A stretch of 64,000 nt of DNA, taken from assembly GCF_937616625.2 (NCBI RefSeq), contig NC_065573.1:13097001-13161000 (forward strand). Direction: 5' to 3'. The stretch is from Mercurialis annua. Its lineage: Eukaryota; Streptophyta; Magnoliopsida; Malpighiales; Euphorbiaceae. Shown piece after piece: positions 34,529 to 47,570 of the stretch (its first letter is position 1; every line of letters begins with the position of its first letter). The notes below the pieces were generated by a model, which ran no database searches, was not told the origin of the DNA, and saw only the letters and a list, made by a program, of their open reading frames with translations. A program made the translations under genes and the position numbers.

Positions 34529-36949
34529 GCTCCAATTAATCAAGAATATGCTGTTGCACTTCAATCCATAGATGGATTCAATAGTTGGATTGCTACAAAA
34601 CGAGCAACAGTTGGATTGCTACAAAATGAGCCAAGATCTCATAACGGTACTTCTGAGAACCCAATTTCAATTATATCACGTATTTGTTGTCTTTTATATG
34701 CATGTTATTCAATTTCAAATTGATTTATGATGCATGATTAGTGATTTCTCACGTGTTTGTCATAAACTGCCATATTTGCTGTAACTTCCATGATTGTCAT
34801 GATTTTTATATTAGATATATATTTTAGTAAAAAAAACATGTTTTAGGATGTTTTATTCATTTTTACACATATATTTCGAAAATATTGAATTCCATAATCT
34901 TAATCGCATTGTGGGCGAAGCGACTGTTCGGGGGCTCGCCCGCCTAGAGTTATGGCTTACTTCGCGATCTGGAAAGATTTGAAAACAATGTGGAGTCGCC
35001 ACCTAATTCAGCTAGGATATGCCCTTTCTACCGACTGTATATCGCTTATGGGTGAGATTATCGTGCATTAAACCAAAAGACCGGATTCGATGGATATTAC
35101 CGAAACTCTCGTACTTGGCTTATTGATCATATTATTGTTTACAGGACACATCTGGTTATCTCATCTCAACAAGCATGCAGTTCACCAGATATAATGCTGG
35201 AAATGTAAACACGTTTGAAAGAAGTAAACAGCTTAGACGCGCATACGACTCGATATGGACTGGCATGTGAGACAAGTATCATGTACTCCTAAGCATTCAG
35301 CTAATCCTAATTGTTTCTATCATGTATTAGATAGTGGTGAGTATTTAGCATTTTGCATGCACAAAGCCTAAAATGTATGTGTAAGTGAGATTGATTTTAT
35401 TAAGTCATCTTGAATGCCTATACAACCACTAATTACATTTTCATAACAGTCCTACGTTTTTTAAGTGATTTGCTGGATTTGATTGGATTTAACTAAGTTA
35501 AAGTGATTAGGTTCATTAGCATGTTAATATTGGACCTGGACATGCTTTGGAAAGCGATAAAAATATATACATACACATATGCAGGGAATATACATACAAG
35601 GTTAAAGATACTTTTAAACCTTGTAGACTCGGAGTGCCTAGCACTCCTTTGTCGTCTAACAGTCGATGTGGTCAGAATATAGTTTTTGTTGGAATATAAA
35701 AGTTCTTTGTCTTATCTATACAATTCCACTGGTTGGGACCGAGGTTGATTCCGAATTCAAACAATCCCGAAATCACGTCTAGAAGTTATTAGTTTTGTCG
35801 GGCTTCGACTTTAAGGCCCAGTTGGCTTGGCAAATTACAAGTTTGGACTTCTAGGCCCAAAATAAACTTATATTAACCCATTACATATTATAAAGAGATC
35901 CTACAACTAATTACAAGTCTGTGAGATCAAACGTGGCTCAGTTTTGATTCAAACAAACCCGGAAACATAAAAACAGTGTAAAAACTACATAATAAAGATC
36001 TGGAAGCGAATGGCGAGGAAGAACAACAGCGCAACCGTAAGGTGATGGAACCATTGTAGAGTGGCGGCGGTGCCATGTCATAGTGGCGTCGGCGCCACTG
36101 TGATTTGGCCGAAGGGGTTCTTCGTTTTGACTCTATTTCATGCAAAAACGCTCGAAAAACAGTCAAAAGGCAAGGGGAAACGTACTAGAACATAGTGAAA
36201 TTGAAACATAATGTCTAAAATCAAATTAAACACCCTAAGTACATGTTTCTAAGCTTAATTCATGACAATCACTGCAAAACAACTAAGAACACACAAGTTT
36301 GTTCGTTTGCCGAGTGGAGGTATTCTGGTCAGTCCGCTTAGGAGGAGATCTGATACGGTCTTTTGTTATGTCCACTAGGGAAATATTGGTTGTCCTGCTC
36401 TGCCGATGATGAAATTCGTGTTGGGTTTTCTAGGTTCATATAGCAGCGGAATTTCAACGAATTTATCAAAAACCCAAAATAAGATCCACGTAATTCGAAA
36501 AGACAGACAAGTTGTATAAATAAAACTTACTCGAATGTCGAATTAAAACATCAATGTAGAAAGCAAGGAGATGGTTTACTTTGTTGATACCTTTCCTCAG
36601 ATCAGAAACGCCTACAAAAAATGTGTTCTTTACAAGTATTCATACAAACAAACCTTTACCGAAACAGGTGCTTATGTGCTAGAACTATTGTTTACAAACC
36701 AATTACGAATTTGTGAATAATATTTAGTGATAATGTTTTATGTTAATTTCGAAAAACACATACATAAAACCTTAGCCTTAAGAGTGTATTTTTTTTAAAA
36801 ATAACACATGTAGGGTTTACTCAAAAAATGTATTTTGCAATCAAATTCAAACATTATATTTTTTATAACTATTTTGAATTTATGTATATCAAAAACTTCT
36901 TTTTAATAATTACACACATGTATGAATTAATTAGTAATGTTATCTTTAG
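34529..36949. other. Unassigned DNA, possible Tat/Ogre-like remnant
   Basis: There is no convincing gene in this 2.4 kb. A 26-bp near-tandem duplication (TTGGATTGCTACAAAA) lies at about 34575-34628. The GGAGTCGCCACCTAATTCAG motif near 34992 and the GGGGGCTCGCCCGCC stretch near 34933 recall sequences common in plant Tat/Ogre-type retrotransposons, but no protein domain is present to confirm it. The small frame at 35927-36166 shows no motif. Confidence 0.3.
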
Positions 36950-37700
36950 AGAAAACAACAAAATCACCACAAAAGGCTTTCCATTTACATACTTTACCCC
37001 AAATTTAAAATTGTTTATAACTTTTTTTAACCATTCTCACCCTCTTCTTTGTTTAAATATCAATAATTAAATAATATTTAAATATTTATTAAAACAATCG
37101 AAAGTCAATTAAACACTTCGAAATCTAATTAAATACTTTGAAATCCAATTAAACAAATCGAAATTCAATTATACCAATCGAAATTCAATTTAGATCTAAT
37201 TAAATCAACTAAAAATAAAATTAAAATATTCATAAATCACTGCATATTCTCCCCCCCCCCAAAATTTAATTAATATCTTTTATTTTTATTCTAAAAAAAA
37301 ATTACATCCGAGAAGACGAACGGGACGAACCCATTCGTCTTCTCAAATGCAAAAAGAAAATATTAATTAAATTTAGTAATATATTCGGGAGAAAAATTGA
37401 CAGTAATTTAGGAAAATTTATTTTAATTTTTGTTGATTTAATTAAATTTAATTTTAATTTCAAATGATTTAATTGAATTTCGATTTGTTTAATTGAATTT
37501 TGAAGAGTTTAATCAGGTTTTGAATTGTTTAGTTGAGTTTCGATTGTTTTAATTAATATTTTAAATATTATTTAACTATTGATATTTAAATGAAGAAGAA
37601 TGTGAAAATAGTTAAAAAAAATTATAAATATAAAATTGGTAAGTATTTTAAACATTAAGCATATTTTTAAATTTTTTTGCTATATGCCACAAAAAAACTA
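36950..37700. repeat. Large imperfect inverted repeat with a perfect hinge hairpin
   Basis: Two arms of roughly 330 bp face each other. The left arm holds repeated AATTAAACA..TCGAAAT blocks (37090-37200), and the right arm is its inverse (GATTTAATTGAATTTCG, 37440-37560), extending outward through TTTAAATATCAAT. The centre is GAGAAGACGAA (37310-37320) and TTCGTCTTCTC (37334-37344), perfect 11-bp complements around a 13-nt loop. It is probably a foldback/MITE-like element. I could not define terminal duplications. Confidence 0.7.
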
Positions 37701-37859
37701 ATGGAGTCCGCGTTTGGTATGATGTGAACTATTTTGGACAATTTCAAGACCAAAGTGAGCCACTTTCGATCTTAGGGTCTTATTTCTTCTTTTAATTTGA
37801 TCTTAGATGCTAAAGTGAGCTTTCTGCCATAATATTAGATTGGTTTTTAAGCATTTTTA

Positions 37860-38266
37860 AACATTTTCTTTGGATCAAAACACCGTTGATCATAAATCTG
37901 GTCAATTCCATTTTATGATTCCAGTAACCATTATAACCAATAAAAATTGGTATGATGAGTTGTCCATATATTTTACATCAAAATAAATTTTACTACAATT
38001 TTTATTATTTATTTCTAATCAAAACTCGCAATAATAACAATTTATATTAAACCTTTATCTCTTATCTTAATATATATTTTTTTCTCTTGTTCATCTAAGA
38101 TTATTCTATTTTGATAAAAAAATTATTAATTTTTAATTTGCTTTTCCGATCTTTTCCTGCTATTGCAATTGCGATACATAATCAATCTTCTATGCAGTTC
38201 AAATTTCTTATTTTAGTTTCGAAATTCAGTTGGATTCGATTTTTCATTTTGTGTTTCTTTAATTTA
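37860..38266. repeat. Dispersed repeat, paralogous to 48400-48490 and 50090-50390
   Basis: TTTATGATTCCAGTAACCAT (37914) recurs at 48410. TTATTTATTTCTAATCAAAA (about 38010) and GCTATTGCAATTGCGAT (about 38160) recur at about 50125 and 50280. It is broken at 38267 by a gypsy LTR. The nature of the family is unknown. Confidence 0.65.
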
Positions 38267-41235
38267 TGTAATACCCCGTATTATTTATAGTGTCTATTTT
38301 TTCGAGCGAGCCCCATTTTAGTTAATTAGGATTTCGGAAATAGTTAATAAATTCACGAGATGAATTTATAAGTGTGAAAATATGTTTTGGAATGTGTTTT
38401 GCTTTAATTTTGACTTTTGGCAATTTTACGTGTTAAAAGTAATTTTTATGATTTTACGCTAAAATAAATATGAATTATTTTTAAAGGCCCGAAAATAATA
38501 AATTCAGTCCATATGTAATATTTAAGAGTATTTGAGAAGAGTTATTTGAGAATGTTGTCTATTTTACCTCTAGAGTTCGATTTATTTACAAGAATGTCAT
38601 AATGGCAAATTTGTAAATAAATGAACAATGAAACAAATATCTAGATATTTTATGTTGCCTTCTTCTTCACTTTGGCAAAGCAAATTCCTTCCTCCATTTT
38701 TGTGGGTGCCGAATTCTCCTAAAACCAAACACAACTCAATATCTTTCATTTTCTTATAAAATTTCCTTAACGAAAATTGACGAGAAACTTCCGTAGATTG
38801 TTATCCTAAACTTTAATCAACGATCAAGGTGATTTTCAAAACTTAAATTTTAGTAATTATATTTTGTTTTTATTAAGTTATAAATACTTGTATTTAGTTG
38901 TTAAAATGATAGTTTGATAATAATAATTTGGTTTTGTAAATTATTTTGTTATTGCTCGGTTTTGATCAATTTTTAAATATGGGTAAATGATTAAATTAAA
39001 TTTCTGTGCTGATGTTAAAAATGAATTTAATATATATGTTGAAGGTTGATTTTTATAGATTAATTAATGTTGATAAAAAACCGTGGTGTTATTTATAATT
39101 GATGGGTTTTGGTTTTTAAACGTTTTAAAATCGTAAATAGTAAAAAATGTGAAAATGGTTTATTTTAAATTTCTGGAAATAATTTTATTCATGTATAATT
39201 TATATGTTTGATTGATGATGAACAAGTGTTTAATTGTGAATTTTTGATGGTTTATTAACCGGGTTCGGTTTTGATGACTTTATTAGTTTAAAATTGTTAA
39301 AATTATGGAAAATAATTTATTTTCAAAAATAGGGATGCTGTTTTTACAAAGTAAAAATTAAAAATATTTTTAAACTTAATTTTGATGATTTTTGGTATTT
39401 AAAATGCTTAGAGAGGATTTTTAAGCGTTTTAAGCGTTTTGATGTTTTCCAGCCAAAACCACCGGAATCCGGTAACCGGAATAGGAGCAGAGGGGACAGA
39501 GCAAGGGAGCTCATTCTCATGCTCATTCGGCATTTGTTACTACCGAAGTTGCTCCGGCAGTAAACGAAGGGGGCCCGAACCCCTGGTGCTAAAATATTTG
39601 ACGGAAAAATATTTTTAAATTTTAAAAGTGTAGAGTATCTATTTGGATTTTCTAAAAGTATATTTTTAGAAAATAGTGTAGATTTTAAAAGTGTTAGAAT
39701 TATAATTCTATATTTATTTATTAAGTTAAATAAACTAACGTGGATAGGGGTTATCGTATTGAAATACGATGATTCGGAAAGTGACAGTTGGAATCAAATT
39801 TGGATATTTGATTGAGTCGGTCTAGAATTTATCCTGTAATTTAGAGGTTAAAACATTTATTAATGTTTAATTTCTAAATTAGATCCAGCGAGTTTGGTCG
39901 CGAGTGCCAGTGTATAGAGGCTTTGAAATTTCAACGGGCGAAATTTTAAATTTTGAATAAGCGAGTACTGTGAGTGTATTTACAACTTATCCTGCTAAAT
40001 ATTAATATTAAAAAAATTATTTGTGAACTGCTTTACATAATTCACAAATGTCTTGTTTATTTGGAATTTAAATCGCATGAACTGTTATACTAGTTTTGAA
40101 ACCGATGTAGATTCATTGAAACATGCTTACTATTGGGCGTCAATAGTACTGTGTGATTACCGGTATTGCATTTAGAAATTTTTGCACGTGTTGTGTGAAT
40201 CCGGACGACGGTCTGAAAGTCTGCGGCGACGGCCTTGACATATGGGCACAGAAAGAGGCAACGGAATACATACGACCAAAGGCTAGTAAAGAGACACTGT
40301 CGAAACCTGAGAGGTTAAACCTTTTTCAAAAAATGAATTGGACAATATTTATGTACAGTCGAAATATGTTGTATGGTAAGAAGAGTATGGGACTTTCATA
40401 TACATAAAAATCGGATTTGCCTTGCAAAAGCACAAAAAGAAAAAAATAAATATGGCCAAAAAATATATATATAAAAGGTTAACTCGAATAAGGTTGAATA
40501 AGGTGGATTATATATGTTTCCTATTTTGAAAGCATATATAGGAACATGAATCATGGTTTAGGATTTCATATGAATCGATAATCTGGGTGTATTACTTTCA
40601 CATTAATGTTTATTAGTACATGTTGTACACATTCACTCGGTTTTTATAACTAACCCCGTTGAATTTATAAATTTTTATAGGCTAGTAGTATGAGATGTGG
40701 ATTTCCAATTTCTTGTTCCGAAAATCTCTGACTGAATAAAGTATGATGACCTTTTTCTCCTAATATCTAGAGTTGCAGTAGCTATAGTATCGTATGGTGA
40801 CGCCTTAGTAGTCGTTGGACTCATTTATACATTATATTTAATTTTAACGCTAAAACGCTAATATATATAATATGTGTATGATGTCCGAAAGTCCGAGCGA
40901 CTGTACAAGAATAAATGTGACGAACGTGTCTGCATAATGAAATGCAGTTATAACCATAATGAGATGGTGTATGCATAATGAAATATATTATAAACCCTAA
41001 CAAAGTGGGTATGAAACTTGAATACATTAGTTAAAGAGAAAATTAATTGTAAAGTTTCGTTATGACTTTTATCGGAATGTTTTAAACAGATATTTTAAAT
41101 GTTTGAAAATTTGTTTTGTCTTCCGCAAAAAATTTAAGGTGATTTTTAGAGTGTTTTTAAGGTTTGCTACGGGTTTCGGAGCAACCACTCTCATTCCCTA
41201 GCGCTGGTCTTGATGCCGAGAATCGAGTCGTGACA
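38267..41235 (+). repeat. 5' LTR of the decayed gag-pol gypsy element
   Basis: A 2969-bp LTR with TGTAATACCCC...GTCGTGACA ends. It shares only part of the hairpin set (for example CTATTG-ggcgt-CAATAG near 40129-40145) and the 90-bp 3' end (from about 41160) with the other LTRs. A GC-richer, non-palindromic block occupies about 39470-39590, where the others carry palindrome arrays. Confidence 0.85.
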
Positions 41236-41239
41236 AAGG

Positions 41240-41251
41240 TGGTATCAGAGC
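41240..41251 (+). other. Primer binding site (initiator tRNA-Met)
   Basis: TGGTATCAGAGC lies 5 bp after the 5' LTR end, identical to the sites at 24279 and 56147. Confidence 0.9.
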
Positions 41252-41535
41252 AATGGTCGAAAAGTGGGCCGTTGTTAAGTTTGATATCAAAGTGATGGTT
41301 TATAATGCCAAACCATTACTAATATGTAAAAGAGTACCTAGGAATTGATACGAGTCTACTGCAACACATAGGATTCCAGTCATGTCATTTGTTAAGTCAT
41401 CATTTGTTTTCAAATATTCTCAGCTTTACACTAGGAATGAGTCTCTATGTTTGCTTATATTGCGTGATTATGGTGATTAGTTTTCGGTAGTATGCGATTA
41501 GAATGTTAGATATGATTCTTATTAGACAATGAGCT

Positions 41536-43687
41536 TTGATGAGGATGGTTGATCAACACGAGAAAAACATGCAAGACGGAAACGCTCATGATGAGGCGTC
41601 CGTTCATGACGATGCGATGCCTGCTGCGGGTCGTGGACGGGGACGAGGTCGTGGTAGAGGCCGAGGGCCAAACTTCAACATTCCTGGCTTTGATTTTGAA
41701 CAATTTTTAGCTGGAGTCGCAACTATGCAACGAATCAAGCGGAGGTGCAAAATATGCACAAAGACCAGTTGAATTATCAACAGCAACGAGTTGGTGCAAA
41801 CGTTGATCGTGATCTCGTTATGGCTTACATAAGGCTTAAGCCCATGAAGTTTGATGGAACGAATGATGCGTTAGATTTCTTAGAGGAGGTGAAAATGAAC
41901 ACTAGACGTCTTCAGGCTGATGAAAGACAGTCGACTTTGCTAGTGGATATGTCAGTGAAAGGAGCTGCGAAAGATTGGTTCCAAAGGCATATTCAACCAA
42001 GTATGGGATAGATGACTTGGAATGAATTTGTCACTCGATTTAAGGATTTCTTTCTACCATTTTCAGTAACGGAGAATTATCGAGAGAAGTTTTTGAATTT
42101 GAATAAGGAAGGGAAGACAATGAGAGAATATGTGACGGAGTTCACAAGGCTAAGTCGTTTCACACCTGATCTGATGTTGGACCCAGTCAGGGTTAATTCA
42201 AGGTTTAATAAGAGGCTAGGACCTGCATTTATTGGACTACTATATGATGCTAGGAGGGATTTGGTTCAGATCATTGATAGTGCACGCCAGATGGATACTA
42301 CTTTGATCAAATTTGGGAAGATAACTGTTTCTGGTGAGCAAGTAACTGTGAGAGAGGGAACTGCAAGTTCTAATACAAATAGGTTCATTGGACCATATCG
42401 TAAGGGAATTAAGAAAAATAGGAAAGATAAGATGTTCAGTGCTTCTGGATCAACTTCTAATGGACGGAGTTCAGGAGGAACGGTACCACTATGTCATACT
42501 TGTGGCAGAAGGCATTTTGGAGTGTGCTATATGACGACAAGTGGATGTTTCACGTATGGACAACATGGTCATTTTACTAAAGAATGTCCTGTGTCTGGAC
42601 CACAAGGTTCAACCGCCAGTGTTGTTCAACCAGTGTTTTAACAACCAAGACCTGTGTATCCTGCAGTGTCTGGCAGGCACAGAATCAGAATCTGTTTAAT
42701 GGTCAACATGGAAGAGGATATGGATTTGGTAACCGTGGTGGAGGAAGGGCCATAAGAAGACGAGGATCTGGAGCGACTACTCAGGCTAGCAGAGGGCAGG
42801 CTGGAGTTTTTGCGATCAATCCTCAGGAAGCTAATGCGTCGAATGCGGTAGTGTAAGGTATATTTTCAATATCTTCGCATGATGCATCAATTTTGTTTGG
42901 TCCCGGTGCTATGCATTCATTTGTATCGTCGAGTTTTGCATCAAAATTAGGAATTCAACCTGTGTTTTTGCAAAATCCATTGTCAATAACTACACCGGTA
43001 GGCGACAACATAGACGTTACTATAGTTTATCCGTTGTGTCCTGTATTAATCGGAGGGCGAGAATTTCTTGCGGATCTGCTATTGCTCGATGTCTTGGAGT
43101 TTGACGTCATACTAGGAATGGATTGGCTGTCGCGACATTATGTGAATGTGGATTGTCGAGAGAAGATAGTGACGTTCCATACACCTGGAACCGAACTTAT
43201 CTCAATTCGGGGGAAGAAGTTAGAAACCCCAAAGAGTTTAGTCTCGACTTTGAAAGCGAAGAAGATGACGAGTAAAGGACGTTGAGGATTTTTAGCTCTG
43301 ATATGAGATATTCAGAAGGAAGTTGGTAGTGTGAATGATGTACCAGTAGTGTCGGAGTATTCTTATGTTTTTCCAGAGGAGCTACCTGGATTACCACCAG
43401 ATCGAGAGATTGAATTTTGTATTGATCTAGTTCCTGGTACAAGTCCAATATCGATACCCCCGTATCGGATGGCACCAGCAGAACTGAAGGAGTTGAAAGA
43501 TCAATTAGAAAAATTAGTTGATCGTGGATTTATTCGACCAAGTGTATCACTGTGGGGTGCACCAGTGTTGTTCGTAAAGAAGAAATATGGATCTATGAGA
43601 CTCTGTATAGACTACAGACAACTCAATAAGGTTACAATCAAGAATAAGTATCCATTACCCAGAATTGATGATTTATTCGATCAATTG
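41536..43687 (+). pseudogene. Gag-protease-RT (N-terminal part) of a gypsy polyprotein, disabled
   Basis: Segments in order: an RGRGRGRGRG-rich N-terminus (41536-41745); a Gag domain (MKFDGTNDALDFLEEVK, then MTWNEFVTRFKDFFLP, 41745-42300); and a nucleocapsid knuckle near 42545-42585 reading CFTYGQHGHFTKEC, whose second Cys of the usual CX2C is Tyr. Next is an aspartic protease at 42890-43180 with LFGPGAMHSF, where the active-site Asp is Gly, and then FDVILGMDWL. The RT start (43331-43687) includes [39 protein letters not shown] and [14 protein letters not shown]. Frameshifts near 41745 and 42590, and stops at 42009, 42854 and near 43283, disable it. Confidence 0.92.
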
Positions 43688-46210
43688 TGTCACGACCCAA
43701 AACTATTGAGCCGCAACCGGCGCTAGGGAACGGGAGTGGTAGCTCCGGAACCCGTAGCAAGCCTAAAATCACAATTAAGTTTTCGCAAATATAATATAAA
43801 CAAATAACAACAAACAACGGAAGAAAATATACATATATATAACATATAACCAAATATGTACACTAACTGTTTCAAAACCTCGCGGGCTCTAGTTACCGTA
43901 CCCTGTACGAACTGGCCTCGCGGTACTATATACATTAGTTAGTGTTTCAAACATCTCACCGGCATCTGGGGCCGTGGATTATATACAATGTACGTAGCCT
44001 ATCAAAAAGCATATAAACAAAGACAGGAGATGATATATACAATCAAAATAAACTGCTGACTAGGCTACTATTCTGTTGACACAGGACCACTACTGCAGCA
44101 TTCACAGAAGTCATAAACTATCATATACAAATGACTTCTGCACTCCAAAATTAGCTTCTAGCTAGGTCCACAAGCTAAGCACCTGAAAGACATCAAAGGT
44201 GAGGGGTCAGTATTTGGGGAAATACTGAGTGAGTTGACATTTACTAACAGTATTAATATAATAACATAGCATCGCATGTCGAGAAAATATTAATATAAAA
44301 GATATAAACGTGTATTTGATCCGTGTGAAACTAATATCCTAGCATGCGACACATCTCTCGAATAATCATATATCATTCAACCCAATCGTAAATATCAATT
44401 GCGAGTCCAACTCGCTGGTGGCCCAGCCACTAGATACGGGGACTTCCAGGCTACACCGTAGCCGAGTTCACTCTCGTATCGAAATCATATACCCAATCGT
44501 AAATTTCATATTCATCAACAGCTCCCAGCTGTGTCAAGTCATTTCTCAATGCAAACATACTAGACTGACTCGATACTGGTGATCACACAGCCTATTGACA
44601 CCCAATAGGTAGCTAGTTTCTTCGGATCGCATACTAGTTCTCGCATATAGAAATTAAGTAAACATATAACATCCAATCAATTGTATATAATGCGATGCGT
44701 GAAAACAATATATATATTTTCATAAAATAATTTTAATTTATATAATACATGAAAGTAAAAGTACAACTCACAGTGACCGCAATCCAAGAAATGATATGAT
44801 CGATCTGATAATACGCTCTCGCTAGTCCGCCTCTATTGACTTCACTACTTGCTGACACGTCTGATAAATCGTTAATAGTTAGACGTGATTCTCGCATTCT
44901 TATACGTATAATACTTTTAAGTTTTATGATTTAGTTTCGTTTTACACTTATTTACGTATTCGATATCTCTAGTCGTATAGACGACTTAGTGAATACTATT
45001 TCTCATAATTGAGAATCGCTTAACGTCCTTGACGTTTTCCATTATTATTATTTATTTAAAACGTCGAGCTAATCTCGAGATTAATGATTCTCAAAGTTCG
45101 AAATCCGTCCTTTAGAGTCAAATTACTCAAAACGTCGAATGCCTAGATCAATTTCGGTTTGCATACGTGTGGAGGCGAGTTGGGGTGCACGGGTGTGCGT
45201 TTTGGTGGGTGCACGATCGTGCAACTGAGTACACGTTCGTGCACCTCAGGGGTACACGTTCGTGTACTTATTGTACACGTTCGTGCACCATGAAAGGTGC
45301 ACGTTCGTGTACTTCAGTACACGATCGTGTACCTTGCTAGGTGCACGTTCGTGTACTTCCAGTACACGTTCGTGCACCCGTGGTGCACGGTCGTGCACTA
45401 CGTGCACAGCCCCGGAAATCAGATTTCCCGGGGTTTCGCCACAACCCCGACGTGCTAAGCATAACCACGCTCAATACCCATATCACGGTTTCTTCAAAAA
45501 CGCTATACAAATCTCGCAAACGTCAAATTCAACCCAAAATCACAATCTCATTAAAACAGCCTATAAACTTGCTTTTAGTACCAAAAATCCGAAGATTTAC
45601 CTTGAAATAAAGCTCAAGATCAGTAGAGGATTGAATTCCGGAGAGATGGCCGCGAAAATCGCTTGAATCGGACGTCGAATGGCGAAACGACGGAAATCGG
45701 CGATAGCTTTTGTTTCCTCTCGATCCTTCTCTGATCTTCATTTCATATTTCCTTAATTATATATGATTTGGCTAAAAGCTCATTTGGGCCCTTGTTCTTT
45801 TTGTTTCTTATCATTTATCCTTTAAACTTTTCAATCATACGATTCAGTCCATAGCTAAATCGTTAATCTCTTTTATTACGACTTATACGTATTATTTATA
45901 TCCTATAAATAATACAAAGCCCGATAATAACACTTTCCCGTCAAAATCCAATATTTCTATTTTCGACATAAAGTGGCTAAATTACCACTTTGGTCCCTAT
46001 ACCTTATTTTAGGCTTTTCTCGCCATTCTCTCATTTAATTCCAATTCTAACTTTAGAATTAAAATATAATATAAGTTTTCTCCGTAATGACCTTTTCTAA
46101 AACGACCTACTAAAACTTATTTATCGGAAAACTTTCCAATATTGCCACTTCTGCGACTCAAAACTGGACACGTGGTCCAATTAGCTAATTAATTATTTTG
46201 GGGTATTACA
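43688..46210 (-). mobile_element. Solo LTR inserted in the gypsy RT, minus orientation
   Basis: On the plus strand it begins TGTCACGACCC and ends GGGTATTACA, the reverse of the family termini. The perfect duplication AATTG flanks it (43683-43687, 46211-46215). At 2523 bp it is close to the 21.7-kb LTR in its 3' half, sharing the hairpin set at about 44395-44640. It carries its own palindrome array at 45180-45410. The 134-aa frame at 45262-45666 is a by-product of that array. Confidence 0.95.
45180..45410 (-). repeat. GTGCACGTTCGTGCAC / GTACACGATCGTGTAC palindrome array
   Basis: Roughly ten palindromic units with arms GGTGCACG or AGTACACG around a TT, AT or GT-type centre fill about 230 bp. 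It sits in the minus-strand solo LTR at the same position as the arrays of the other LTRs. Confidence 0.88.
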
Positions 46211-46545
46211 AATTGCAAGGAGCGAGGTATTTTTTTAAGATTGATCTGAGCTAGGTCTGGTTATCATTAGTTGAAGATCAGAAATGATGATATTCCAAAG
46301 ACCGCATTCAGAACAAGATACGGTCATTATGAATTCCTGGCGATGTCATTTGGATTGACAAATGCACCAGCGACTTTCATAGCTTTAATGAACCGGGTAT
46401 GCAAACCGTTTCTGGATCAATTCGTGATAGTGTTCATAGATGACATCTTCATTTGTTTGCGCACGGAAGAGGAGCATGTGCAATAATTAAGGATTGTGTT
46501 ACAAATTTTGAGAGATCATCAACTTTATGGTACGTAGTTTTGTCA
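46211..46545 (+). pseudogene. Gypsy RT, central part after the solo LTR
   Basis: Starting with LQGARYFFKIDLS, it continues [35 protein letters not shown] and [11 protein letters not shown], which contains the catalytic Asp pair, then [17 protein letters not shown]. Several frame changes are present. Element sequence ends near 46545 without RNase H or integrase. Confidence 0.9.
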
Positions 46546-47039
46546 AAATCCCATTGATTATTAAAGCAGTTATTTGCATTTTTAAACAAATTAATTTAGT
46601 TGGATCATAAATTAATTTCAATAAAAGATGGGATAATTACCTAAATAGAGAAAATATTAGCATTCATTAACTTTAAAATCTCAACTTGATTTTCTTATCC
46701 TACCGTGTCAGATATTTATTTTTTTTACTCTCCAATTTATTTTTATACTCCATTTATACTTTAAAATTTCTTCTTCAAAAAAACAATAATAATAAATAAC
46801 TAACAATTCAGCAATTCAATTATTTTCAGCTCATAATAATTCAACGAACTGATTTCTCTAATTCTATTATTACATTTTAAAAATTTATTGTGAGTTTCAA
46901 ATTTAGTTTCTGATTCGCTCGAATTTTCAATTCGTAATCAAATCGCTTCAAATTTCACTTCGAATTCAAATACAACGATCATAACTTTCTCCAAAAACAA
47001 AGAAAACTCGAATTATTAATTTATTTGTTCTCATTAAAA
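46546..47039. other. AT-rich spacer, no feature seen
   Basis: No open frame, element end or repeat recognised beyond A/T-rich low complexity. Confidence 0.45.
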
Positions 47040-47570
47040 ATCTATTAAAACCGGTTTCAAATGTAGTTTCAGTTTCAAACAAATTCTAAAACACAGTTTT
47101 GTTATCATTTAAAAATAGTTTATAGAATGGTTTCAAACAGTTTGCAAGCGTTTTAAAAAATTTCATAAAACATCTCAAACAGTTTACAAAGGTTCAAACA
47201 GTTTACAAGCGTTTGAAATAGTTTTTAGAAAAACAGCTTCAACAGTTTACAAGCGTTTCAAACAATTTCATAAAACACAATTTGCAACCTTATCAAAATA
47301 CGGTTTCAAACAGTTCAAAAAAAAAAATCAAACAACTTACAAAAAAATCAAAAATATTTCACCAAAGTTTCAAACATTTTACAGAGGTTTCAACCAGTTT
47401 CAAACGGATTTTAAAAACAGTTTCAAACATTTCATAAAAAGGTTAAATTAGTTATAAAAACAGTTTAAATAGTTTACAAAGTTTTCAACAGTTTATAAAG
47501 GTCAAACAAATAATTTAAAATGATTTCTAAAAACAGTTTCAAACGGTTTACAATAGTTCAAACATATGAA
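47040..47570. repeat. Degenerate GTTTCAAACAGTTTACAA minisatellite
   Basis: The phrase GTTTCAAACAGTTTACAAGC and shortened forms (CAAACAGTTTACAAAG, AGTTTCAAACATTTCATAAA) recur about 20 times in 530 bp with irregular spacing. No coding frame is preserved. Confidence 0.8.

Larger units (their letters stand above)
38267..46545 (+). mobile_element. Decayed, 3'-truncated Ty3/gypsy element with gag-pol
   Basis: A 5' LTR (38267-41235), primer site and a broken gag-protease-RT frame are visible. The RT is split by a minus-strand solo LTR (43688-46210) and recognisable sequence ends near 46545. RNase H, integrase and a 3' LTR are missing. The RT block and G/R-rich Gag N-terminus suggest a chromovirus, perhaps Tekay/Del-type; no chromodomain remains to confirm this. 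Confidence 0.9.

Noticed and set aside
34445..34723. 92-aa frame across the outer LTR end
   Set aside because: It crosses the LTR terminus at 34528 and so joins unrelated sequences. Similar frames at 55855-56205 and 62856-63338 also run over LTR ends.
35927..36166. 79-aa minus-strand frame in unassigned DNA
   Set aside because: Arg/Ser-rich composition from a short GCC/GGC repeat, with no recognisable domain.
41604..41786. 60-aa minus-strand frame rich in R-P
   Set aside because: Antisense shadow of the Gag RGRGRG repeat.
43638..43935. 71- and 70-aa minus-strand frames over the solo LTR boundary
   Set aside because: They span the insertion junction or the conserved LTR end. Not genes.
45262..45666. 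134-aa frame in the minus-strand solo LTR
   Set aside because: Covers the palindrome array and AT-rich LTR sequence. No domain.
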